The notes under the pieces: generated by a model
The model's input: the letters and a program-made list of their open reading frames with translations, nothing else
Told to the model about the DNA's origin: nothing
The model's database searches: none
Part shown: in pieces, positions 8,401 through 14,054 of the stretch
Layout of the letters: every line of letters starts with the position of its first letter
Numbering within the stretch: position 1 is the first letter of the stretch
Made by a program: the position numbers and the translations under genes
Virus record (IMG/VR): IMGVR_UViG_3300033150_000539
Span: 1-21,256 of that record
Reading direction: 5' to 3' (one strand)
Length of the DNA: 21,256 bases
Source: a virus

Positions 8401-9751
8401 AGGAACGATAATCTAGCAATAACTTCTTTAAATCATCTTGCATCGATTTCAAAAGGTTCATTCGTTTCAACACAAACCTGGCCGTTCTTTCATCAGGAAG
8501 CAGTGACAAATTCTTCAGTTGCTCGACCTTCTCAAGCGAGAGTGCTCGGGTAAGATCAAGTTCGTGCTCAGGGGCCGTTAACGGTACAACCGGCTCTTCT
8601 TGAGAAGGTTGTTGCGATTTACCCAAAGGTGTCAATCCCTGAGGTTGCATCACAGAAATCTGATCACCTCCCTTCACTGGAGGGAGGTACATAAACTGTC
8701 TTGCTTCGTTAGGCGAAATCAACCCCGATTTTGTCCCTTCAATTATTCTCTGGAGAGAATGAGCGGGTGGCACCTTGAACTTAAATGTTACCCCATACGG
8801 CTTAAGAAATCTGTTCAAACGATTCTGAATCGCTCGTGCAACAGTAGGTACAAGTGTTGAGTACATCAAATCTTCATTGGACTCCGCCTGAAGTAAACTA
8901 CTCCCGGGTGGGACGAATCCAAAAGCACTACGTACTAACCAGTCAAGTCTATCTAAGAATGTAGACACCATTTGAATATCAAACTGTTTTACTAACTCAA
9001 TCCACTCGCCTTTTCCCGCACCCCATACAATAGGGATCTTTACTTTATCACCAGCAACCAGAGAAGTTAAGTCCTCCTGAAACTTGTTAACTACGTCTTC
9101 GCTAAGCTCTTCCGGGAATATAAAGGCACCAATTGGTTTTCGGGAGTCAGGGTCGCTCTTAACTAGATTCTTTAAAAGACTCGCAACTTCATAAGTTAAG
9201 GACTCGAGAATAGGAATTCCTTCGCTCGCGTAAGTTTTAGGAACAAGTTGTATATATACTAAATCGTCCGGCTGGAAGCGATAAACCTTACCGAGTCCAA
9301 CTTGTTGAATATACCCGCGCAGGCGCCCATCCCTTTCATAAACAGGATGAAAAGTCGCTGCATCTCTGGCGGTAAAACCGGTTAAACGACCACCGACAGT
9401 CTTCAAAGGAACCAAAACACCCCTGTTCAAAACAAGTATATCTACAGTCAAAGCAATCAAAGTATCTCGAAACGTTTCTCCAGTTACAGTCTCGCGAACG
9501 AATATGAGATCAACAACTTCTTTCTTCTTTAACCCTAACTGTACATCATACTCCCGTGGCAAATCAGCAACTGCGCTGGCAATCTGTTCTACACAACGTC
9601 TAACAATACTAGTCTCTCGATAAATTTGGCGTAGCTCAGACGCAGAAAGAATGGACGTCAAACTCAAGGCCAGGCTAGTCGATATTGAAGCCTCACCTAC
9701 TGCCTTCTCTCGAACTTTCTGTTCCTTTTTCTCTTCGAGCTGTCTTTCCAC
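5471..9751 (-). CDS. Portal-MuF-metallopeptidase fusion interrupted by an intein
   Basis: This 1426 aa precursor joins several domains. Residues about 35-335 are a phage portal (YRETSIVRRCVEQIASAVADLP, then FVPPGSSLLQAESNEDLM), the dodecameric ring through which DNA passes. Residues about 480-790 are a MuF-type minor head domain. Its cysteine motif C-E-D-C-A-A-L-Q-G-R-V-F and later WPGYGVRCGHNCRCVLEP are split by an intein at 598-749. A hydrophobic stretch (556-580) precedes the intein. The C-terminal third has a zinc peptidase signature, FLHELGHHVFERHF (His1108, Glu1109, His1112), with SIDESFAEVFATY (Glu1217 or Glu1221) as likely third ligand. Residues 1330-1360 are a Lys/Pro-rich linker before a helical tail. 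The start is GTG at 9751 with AGGAGG upstream. After splicing the protein would be 1274 aa. Portal-MuF fusions exist; the added peptidase is unusual. Confidence 0.88.
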   Translation of the reverse strand: MERQLEEKKEQKVREKAVGEASISTSLALSLTSILSASELRQIYRETSIVRRCVEQIASAVADLPREYDVQLGLKKKEVVDLIFVRETVTGETFRDTLIALTVDILVLNRGVLVPLKTVGGRLTGFTARDAATFHPVYERDGRLRGYIQQVGLGKVYRFQPDDLVYIQLVPKTYASEGIPILESLTYEVASLLKNLVKSDPDSRKPIGAFIFPEELSEDVVNKFQEDLTSLVAGDKVKIPIVWGAGKGEWIELVKQFDIQMVSTFLDRLDWLVRSAFGFVPPGSSLLQAESNEDLMYSTLVPTVARAIQNRLNRFLKPYGVTFKFKVPPAHSLQRIIEGTKSGLISPNEARQFMYLPPVKGGDQISVMQPQGLTPLGKSQQPSQEEPVVPLTAPEHELDLTRALSLEKVEQLKNLSLLPDERTARFVLKRMNLLKSMQDDLKKLLLDYRSSFEERVMLRQTASVLPSYVPLLLSVEGILDSYEEDAVDLGYERVAQFWGLDTFDKDVINKEIEEHDRRLREEAIRNWKNRLDTIHNEAKRGSWEQVKKDFDNFMRSVIAIAGFVTLFANLPLVLVSRLFEETQGVLLRWVGISDDVTCYDEETRVLTDKGWKFFKDLDGSEKMLSINPRDLSQVEWVKPVAYQSFEYDGEMIHFEGNQTDLLVTPDHQCFVYVGEGLRRTLSEDLIKYAKVSFYHKVPLGIDSVPSDLSFVSDAVIHRTYYKGKVYDVTLPKWHTLYVMRNGKCLWSGNCEDCAALQGRVFRPSMLELLQTWPGYGVRCGHNCRCVLEPISNISQAAVNKWIGEKISLKNLHVPAKEVALAFSDIVERIDKKIVDALKKTPQLREPSYVSLFKEVRLHKALTQPRYDAIRNVLEIPASFSEDQIRAAFVDATALNILLRQNFQYPSSPFVAELMSVMERARKSLWDGYLEKFLPAELKDPWLEGNFEPFKDLSLKLFDLPPKAYFDSREFFIHMFRASIFSPHREDIVGMTAFRELLAANFWSPTSYAKWIDRVRKARTAPWRATQTPEKILSRISHVDSEFRDKLMDILQAHPSLRVSSFWDGLASIKLSDVSRYDASYSLEGSYKDFSKSFVGSITTTGDTFQFLHELGHHVFERHFVARSSMRDAFAFVYRERILIPFYEQTLPYLTEKEAQKFMGYMSEMLDASEKNTLGSFFLGSRDIFRDEVFKPIYPKLQTALRNWALPLRLYSLQSIDESFAEVFATYISNPSILYFSDPELFLFMESLLQDLVVRPETLISKHPMWQRVFEALTRLGLTRDQVKGLTPQLLWAHVKEDVGIEELVGLFEGAAKKEGEDIRKRIKDAIDKFLRAPEKEKMPSKEPKPKEVPKKAKAAPPRKTLVTLKDVRDLLEKTLKVKKEDLDILMDKIVSAVTEGRTNLVDIYEKLSTFKTRKEATKWLTSLSKR
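7505..7960 (-). mobile_element. Mini-intein (152 aa) within the MuF domain
   Basis: Residues 598-749 of the fusion protein form a Hint-fold protein-splicing element. It begins with Cys (CYDEETRVLTDKGWKFF, block A). Block B is LLVTPDHQCFV (T-x-x-H), block F is YYKGKVYDVTLPKWHTLYV, and block G ends CLWSGN, followed by Cys as the +1 residue of the C-extein. At 152 aa there is no room for a homing endonuclease. The penultimate His of block G is Gly, a variation known in some active inteins. Removing it joins DDVT to CEDCAALQG, restoring a normal MuF motif, which strongly supports these borders. It lies in frame with no stop. Splicing activity is inferred. Confidence 0.92.
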
Positions 9752-9772
9752 AAATCTCCCTCCTGCTACGGG

Positions 9773-9801
9773 TTGACTTCAACTTTTTTCATCTTTATAC
9801 T
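9773..9801 (+). promoter_or_regulatory. Sigma70-type promoter for the nucleotidyltransferase-like gene
   Basis: TTGACT (9773-9778) and TATACT (9796-9801) are spaced by exactly 17 bases, close to the sigma70 consensus. The likely start of transcription is around 9808. AAGGAG (9822-9827) and the ATG at 9833 follow. It lies in the divergent gap between the portal operon and the plus-strand gene. Confidence 0.75.
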
Positions 9802-9823
9802 AAAAAACACATTAACGAAGCAA
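9794..9823 (-). promoter_or_regulatory. Possible divergent promoter for the head operon
   Basis: On the minus strand TTGCTT (9818-9823) and TATAAA (9794-9799) are spaced by 18 bases, about 43 bases before the portal GTG. The -10 overlaps the -10 of the plus-strand promoter. This is a plausible but weaker match. The head operon could instead be read through from upstream. Confidence 0.4.
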
Positions 9824-9832
9824 GGAGTAAAA

Positions 9833-10624
9833 ATGAAAATAGCACAGCTTTTGGGCGCAAACTTATCAAAAATCTCGACAAAAGATTTAATCTTTAAGCA
9901 CTCCATCATAATTGCATTGATTAAAAAGGCCCGCAAAACTAAAAAGGGCGCAGGGGGCTTGTCACTCTCTCAACTCTTAAACCTGGACAAACTTATAGTT
10001 AAGGAACTTAATAAAAGGGGTGTCAATGCACATCGAGTTAAAAGGGGACTCGATAGGATTTTGCCGTTCCAAATCAAAAATCCGTTCATTATTGTCACTG
10101 GATCCATCTTCTACGGAACTCCACACGACCTTGACTTTATGATTTTCACTCCTTTTAAGATCGAAGATGACCCTATCGCCCGACTAGCAAGAGAAAGTCT
10201 TAATAAATTCCTACCCCACTATGTGCACTGGTCAAATTCATACTACGGAACACCATTTTCAACATTTGCATCCGTCTATAACCTCGAAGTAACTCCTAAG
10301 ATGCTCAGTAGAAAGTATGCCCCCATGTTCCCAAAAGGGAACGCTAAACCCATTTCCATTGATTTAGGAAAAATTTTGAGCAGTTTACCGGACAAACTGA
10401 TTCTCATAAAGAACTTTATACATTACGCGCCTGCATACCATCTTTTTCTCGCTCCCAAGCTTCCTATTTACTATTTTGTCCCTCTCTATATAAGACTACA
10501 AAGAATGTTTCCGGTAGAAGAAAGGCCTGAAATAAAAACAATAAAAGGGCGAGTACACCAGAACTGTATTCCGGTATATGACTTGATTCTTCGAAAGGTC
10601 CCTTTTAAGGTCACCGAAATGTAA
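9833..10624 (+). CDS. Nucleotidyltransferase-fold protein
   Basis: This 263 aa protein carries the signature of a DNA polymerase beta-like nucleotidyltransferase: VTGSIFYGT (Gly90-Ser91) followed by HDLDFMIF (Asp99 and Asp101). ISIDLGK (Asp177) is a possible third acidic residue. Such enzymes transfer NMP to nucleic acid, protein or small molecules; the substrate cannot be read here. The N-terminal 70 residues are a helical, basic region (IIIALIKKARKTKK, then LDKLIVKELNKRGVNAH). I start it at 9833, because an earlier in-frame TTG falls in the promoter itself, while AAGGAG lies 5 bases before this ATG. It is one of two plus-strand genes and ends directly against the stop of a minus-strand gene, with no gap and no clear terminator. 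It looks like an independently transcribed insert. Confidence 0.68.
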   Translation: MKIAQLLGANLSKISTKDLIFKHSIIIALIKKARKTKKGAGGLSLSQLLNLDKLIVKELNKRGVNAHRVKRGLDRILPFQIKNPFIIVTGSIFYGTPHDLDFMIFTPFKIEDDPIARLARESLNKFLPHYVHWSNSYYGTPFSTFASVYNLEVTPKMLSRKYAPMFPKGNAKPISIDLGKILSSLPDKLILIKNFIHYAPAYHLFLAPKLPIYYFVPLYIRLQRMFPVEERPEIKTIKGRVHQNCIPVYDLILRKVPFKVTEM

Positions 10625-10909
10625 TTAGCCTCGAAGGAAGTAACCTAAGATAAAACTTATCGCGCTTACGGACCCAGCAATTAACAAAACTTTCGTGAGT
10701 ATCCCTTTTAAGGAGTTCCAAACATCATCAACTCGTAACTTCACCTCTTTCACATCAGAAGCACATTTAGACTGAGCCTGGCACGACTCAGCTACTTTCT
10801 TCTCTAAAGAAGCAATTCGCTCAATTAACTTCTCATTAGTAGATGTATTCCCCTTAACAAGTTCAACTAATAACTCCTCGATTGTAGAAAGCTGTTTTAA
10901 TTCGGTCAT
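10625..10909 (-). CDS. Coiled-coil protein with C-terminal membrane anchor, holin/XhlA-like
   Basis: This 94 aa protein has a helical coiled-coil region (about 10-65, including STNEKLIERIASLEKKVAE) and one membrane segment near its C-terminus (LTKVLLIAGSVSAISFILGYFL, about 70-92). It ends with RG. This layout is that of XhlA-like phage proteins that work with a holin in lysis, but the same shape occurs in many unrelated membrane-bound coiled coils, and no endolysin is nearby. It starts at an ATGA overlap with the preceding GAF-like gene and lacks its own Shine-Dalgarno, so it is probably translated by coupling. It is the last gene of the accessory operon. Confidence 0.6.
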   Translation of the reverse strand: MTELKQLSTIEELLVELVKGNTSTNEKLIERIASLEKKVAESCQAQSKCASDVKEVKLRVDDVWNSLKGILTKVLLIAGSVSAISFILGYFLRG

Positions 10910-11172
10910 TGATACGCATGCGTCCCCGTAATCGCGTTTTGAAGTACTGCTCTGAGAGTAGTATTGTGCTGTAGTCTTAACAAAGCAAGCGCAAGAACCG
11001 AAGCGAAACTTTTTACAAACTCAATCTCTTCTCTAGAAAAGGGTATCTCTTTCTCATCAAAAACCACCATGAAACCCCATTTCCCAATCTCCTCACCTGC
11101 TACAGGAACTGCTAATGCACGGCCTATCTTATTTCCAAACCAATTCAAAGGATCATCAAGTTCCCTCATCAT
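10906..11172 (-). CDS. GAF-domain C-terminal half
   Basis: This 88 aa piece resembles the second half of a GAF domain. GRALAVPVAGEEIGKWGFMVVF matches the strand pair that closes the ligand pocket, and PFSREEIEFVKSFASVLALALLRL matches the final helix. It lacks the first half, which seems to lie in the preceding gene in another frame. No Shine-Dalgarno precedes its ATGATG start. Skipping one G in GAGGGAA (near 11162-11168) would fuse the two frames into one continuous domain. It may therefore be a frameshifted remnant, a sequencing error, or the second product of a coupled pair. Confidence 0.55.
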   Translation of the reverse strand: MMRELDDPLNWFGNKIGRALAVPVAGEEIGKWGFMVVFDEKEIPFSREEIEFVKSFASVLALALLRLQHNTTLRAVLQNAITGTHAYQ

Positions 11173-11440
11173 TTAAAAGTCGTTCGAGCCAACCCGCAGG
11201 CAGCTCAAAACCCCCCAGGGGATAGGATACGTCACTCTTAAAGTAACCAAACAGGGGAAAGCTTACGGCACCATCCTTCTCAAAAGGTGAAACAACGATG
11301 TTGGCCTCAAATGCCGCTCCCATAATCTCAACACACTTTTGAACTTTTTGTCCATCAATTAAGTTCCTCGCAAGAATATTAAAGACCTGCGGATAAACAT
11401 TAATTAGCGCTGTTAGACCTGACCTTAATTGAGGATCCAT
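11156..11440 (-). CDS. GAF-domain-like N-terminal half (putative)
   Basis: This frame encodes about 94 aa from the ATG at 11440 (MDPQLRSGLTALINVYPQVF); the frame is open further upstream to 11527, inside the response regulator. The start is weakly supported (GAAGG nearby). It reads like the helical entry and first strands of a GAF domain (KVQKCVEIMGAAFEANIVVSP). It ends in ERLLNDEGT just where the next frame takes up a GAF C-terminal half. It overlaps the response regulator by 41 bases and the next piece by 17. The original may have been a receiver-GAF fusion later broken by two +1 shifts. Confidence 0.45.
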   Translation of the reverse strand: MDPQLRSGLTALINVYPQVFNILARNLIDGQKVQKCVEIMGAAFEANIVVSPFEKDGAVSFPLFGYFKSDVSYPLGGFELPAGWLERLLNDEGT

Positions 11441-11762
11441 CGAGACCTTCAAACGCAACGAGTCCAACAGGCAAAACACCATGAAACCCGCAAATTTGGG
11501 CAACCTTACGTACTCTATCTGAGGCATAACCGGTCACCAAAATAGCTCTAGAAGGATCAAACTGATCCAAAACCGAGAATACTTGCCCATTAAGTACAAC
11601 AACATCCAAAATGTAAAAATCGGGTTTTACTTCAACGTTCAGCTTTTTAAACTCCTCAATCGTCTCACAAGTACAACATTCACAATCTTCAAATCTACCC
11701 TCAAGGAGCGTTTTAAAATAAGTTCTCATCAAGGCATCATCGTCTAAAACCAAAACCTTCAT
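11400..11762 (-). CDS. Response-regulator receiver-domain protein
   Basis: This 120 aa protein is a single CheY-like receiver. MKVLVLDDDALMR gives the acidic pocket (Asp7-9), DFYILDVVV the phospho-acceptor Asp53, and AILVTGYASD the switch Thr77. The conserved Lys normally found after the fifth strand is missing: the text reads GVLPVGLVAFE. The tail is also short and lacks the usual last helix, consistent with a frameshift near the end. There is no output domain in this frame; GAF-like pieces follow. I start at the ATG at 11762, with GGAG about 8 bases upstream; a GTG one codon earlier is possible. It follows the SQD1-like gene by 12 bases. Phage-borne receivers are uncommon. Confidence 0.75.
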   Translation of the reverse strand: MKVLVLDDDALMRTYFKTLLEGRFEDCECCTCETIEEFKKLNVEVKPDFYILDVVVLNGQVFSVLDQFDPSRAILVTGYASDRVRKVAQICGFHGVLPVGLVAFEGLDGSSIKVRSNSAN

Positions 11763-11774
11763 CACATTACTCCG

Positions 11775-12851
11775 TTACCATAAAAAACGAGGTAAGGTTG
11801 TTATTTGCTTCTTTCTTTCAAAGCAAACATCAATTAACGCTCTTAAATCAGACTCTAAATCGATTGTACTATCAGAAAAAAACTCATTCAAGAGGTTCCG
11901 TTCAATTCGAACAAATTGGTTCCAAGTAAATTCAAACAATTTTCGCGAAAAAAACCCAACCCGTAATCGCAACCCAAAGTCCTCAGCAAAAATATGTTTT
12001 ATTTTATAAATAAGATCCTGAAAGCTTACCATTCGATCAAATAAATGCACAACTGGCCTATCAATCTTCTTCGTCAAAAGGTACGAAAAGCCTTCAACAA
12101 ACTGTCGAACTGACAAAATTGTGTAAAAACCCTCAAAAGGGACGTTAACAATTCCCTGCCGGACTCCCCTTGCACAAAAGTAATTAATGTAGGTACCATG
12201 AAATCTGTCTACGTGAAGTCGGTGTAAGGGTTCCTCTTCGGGGTATACACCAAAGACGGATCCCACTCGTAAATCAACAACCTTCAGTGCAAATTGCCTT
12301 CGAATATAAGGGAGTAAAATTTGTACAAAAGCTTCTGTACATTGGTTAAAAGAATCTCCCTTAACAGGGAAAGGAAGAAAATCCTCTAACTCGTTATGAT
12401 GAATCATAAGAGGCTTCTCAGGGAGAGGTAAGCGAGAAGGGTAATAAGAGTTCAGGTCAGTTACTACAAATACAGGAACTTGCTGTATAGAAGACTTATG
12501 CAGTGCATATGTTAAAGAAATAACATTATTAAGACTCTCAACACATAGCAACTGACTATGTTGCTGAAACAAGAAGGGACTATATAAGCGAGACAAATCA
12601 ACAATTAGATCTGGCTCAAACTTCTCCAAAACGCGTCGAAGTGCTACCGATTCAGAGATGTCTATCTCAACAGCTTGAAGGTCTTTTAAAGATCCAAAAG
12701 AGTGTGGAATAATAGAATAGGAAGAAGTTTGAGCTACTAACGCTTCCCTTCTTAAATTATCCAAACCTAAAACAGAATGACCCTCTTTTAAGAGATGATG
12801 TGCAAGAGCAAACCCTAAATAACCATCGGCGCCTAAAACAGCAATCCTCAT
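11775..12851 (-). CDS. SQD1-like NAD-dependent epimerase/SDR with altered active site
   Basis: This 358 aa protein is an extended short-chain dehydrogenase. GADGYLG (7-13) is the Rossmann glycine motif, followed by VLGLDNLRR. Several stretches follow UDP-sulfoquinovose synthase (SQD1): GADGYLG like GGDGYCG, KFEPDLIVDL like SFEPDSVVHF, and HRLHVDRFHGTYINYFCARG like [20 protein letters not shown]. At the catalytic Tyr-x-x-x-Lys, where SQD1 has SSFYHLSK, this protein has DSFNQCTE, so both Tyr and Lys appear lost (Asn and Glu). It may bind a nucleotide sugar without the usual chemistry, or be an inactive relative. It overlaps the preceding glycosyltransferase by ATGA, which places it in sugar metabolism. 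The SQD1 comparison is from memory of the family, not an alignment run. Confidence 0.75.
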   Translation of the reverse strand: MRIAVLGADGYLGFALAHHLLKEGHSVLGLDNLRREALVAQTSSYSIIPHSFGSLKDLQAVEIDISESVALRRVLEKFEPDLIVDLSRLYSPFLFQQHSQLLCVESLNNVISLTYALHKSSIQQVPVFVVTDLNSYYPSRLPLPEKPLMIHHNELEDFLPFPVKGDSFNQCTEAFVQILLPYIRRQFALKVVDLRVGSVFGVYPEEEPLHRLHVDRFHGTYINYFCARGVRQGIVNVPFEGFYTILSVRQFVEGFSYLLTKKIDRPVVHLFDRMVSFQDLIYKIKHIFAEDFGLRLRVGFFSRKLFEFTWNQFVRIERNLLNEFFSDSTIDLESDLRALIDVCFERKKQITTLPRFLW

Positions 12852-13816
12852 TTTAGCGAAAACCTGTGTAACCCCTTAAATTCCTCTTCAATACCCAACA
12901 CAGACCTACACATCAAATTGACAAACTGTTTTGCTCGAACCTCAACACTATGAAACTTCCTAACCAAACTATATCCTTGTTTGGTTATCTCTTCTATCCG
13001 ATCCTCGTCTTTCAAAATGCTCAGGATTTCTTCCTCAAAGGAAGACATGGACACGGGCAAGTAATGTTTACCAGGAACGTAACCTAATTCATCGAGATCT
13101 CTAAACGGAGGAGCTACCAATAAAGTAAAGGACGCAGGAATTTCAAAAAATTTCTGTACCGGGTAATTATAGATACTTCCACAGGTAGGGCAAACCTTTG
13201 CCGAATTTAAGAGCTTGGCATAAGAGTCATGAACTATTGCAGTCTTAGAACTAAAGTGTCCGTATCCGGGATGGGGTACATGCATAAAATTAGGGTAGCT
13301 CTTAAAGGTTTCTAAATAAGCAGCACGAAAAGGATAAACATCCTTATGAATGGCCCCGGTAAGCAAGATATCAATAGACTTTTCGCGAGACCACTTTCTA
13401 AAAACTTTCGTGTCAACTCCTATAGGTAACCAATCGCAAGGAGCAACATCAAGTAAACGGGGAAATACTTTCAACGTCCCTTCCTTATACTTCACTATAA
13501 CAAAATCAATCTTATTCTCCTTAACAAACAGGAGACGTTCATGTTGAAAACTATGAACGTCCCAATAGTGAACAACTTTAGGAAGCGTAACTTCAGCAAG
13601 ACCCCCCAGTGGAGGAGTAACAGGTGGGGCCTCACCCAACATTAACAAGTCAAAAGACTTCCCCTCATCAGCAAGTTTCTCCAACAACGTTGGGACGTGG
13701 CACGACTCATGATGAAAAGTAACATCAGCAACTTCAGCAAGGGCCTTTTTAAAGGCTAAATGTCCAAGACTAATCCAATTTGTAAAATCCTTACAAATGT
13801 ACAAAATCCTTAACAT
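12848..13816 (-). CDS. Glycosyltransferase, CgeB/GT4-like
   Basis: This 322 aa protein looks like a GT-B glycosyltransferase of the CgeB type. LRILYICKDF opens the N-terminal Rossmann domain. The acceptor side includes LMLGEAPPV and VVHYWDVHSF. The donor side has DWLPIGVDTKVF, then VQKFFEIPASFTLLVAPPFR followed by DLDELGYVPGKHYLPV, a characteristic segment of this group. The C-terminal helix follows a typical EEILSILKDEDRIEEITKQG. The start has AAAGGAG at the right distance. Substrate is unknown. A CPTC motif (209-212) may bind metal. It could glycosylate host surface polymers, phage structural proteins or phage DNA. Confidence 0.8.
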   Translation of the reverse strand: MLRILYICKDFTNWISLGHLAFKKALAEVADVTFHHESCHVPTLLEKLADEGKSFDLLMLGEAPPVTPPLGGLAEVTLPKVVHYWDVHSFQHERLLFVKENKIDFVIVKYKEGTLKVFPRLLDVAPCDWLPIGVDTKVFRKWSREKSIDILLTGAIHKDVYPFRAAYLETFKSYPNFMHVPHPGYGHFSSKTAIVHDSYAKLLNSAKVCPTCGSIYNYPVQKFFEIPASFTLLVAPPFRDLDELGYVPGKHYLPVSMSSFEEEILSILKDEDRIEEITKQGYSLVRKFHSVEVRAKQFVNLMCRSVLGIEEEFKGLHRFSLK

Positions 13817-13819
13817 GTC

Positions 13820-14050
13820 TCACTCCTTTTTAAATCGAGAAGATAGTTCAAAAATTTTGTCCCCTTTCTGAGAAGGGTCCTTCTCAAGATGATAAATATT
13901 AAACCTCAAGTACTTATCTGGGATTCCCTTAGGAAACGCCGTACAAGTATAATCCTCACGGAAATGTTTGCAAAAAGGGCACGAAGAAAAGTGATCCTCT
14001 CCCGGGTGTTTCGCGCGGTATTCATTTAACCATTTCTCAAGGTCAAACAT
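13820..14050 (-). CDS. Small Cys-rich protein of unknown function
   Basis: This 76 aa protein has CPFCKHFREDYTCTAFPKGIPD (Cys24, Cys27, Cys36), a pattern that recurs in small phage and bacterial proteins (C-x-x-C...C-x-A-F-P-x-G-I-P), and a downstream His (NIYHLEKD). The three Cys and one His suggest a zinc site. A Shine-Dalgarno (AGGAG) precedes the ATG. It follows the metallopeptidase gene by 4 bases. No function is known to me. Confidence 0.7.
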   Translation of the reverse strand: MFDLEKWLNEYRAKHPGEDHFSSCPFCKHFREDYTCTAFPKGIPDKYLRFNIYHLEKDPSQKGDKIFELSSRFKKE

Positions 14051-14054
14051 GAAC

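Noticed and set aside
9773-9832. Upstream in-frame start for the nucleotidyltransferase-like gene
   Set aside because: That codon lies in the -35 box of the promoter; AAGGAG and ATG at 9833 fit better.
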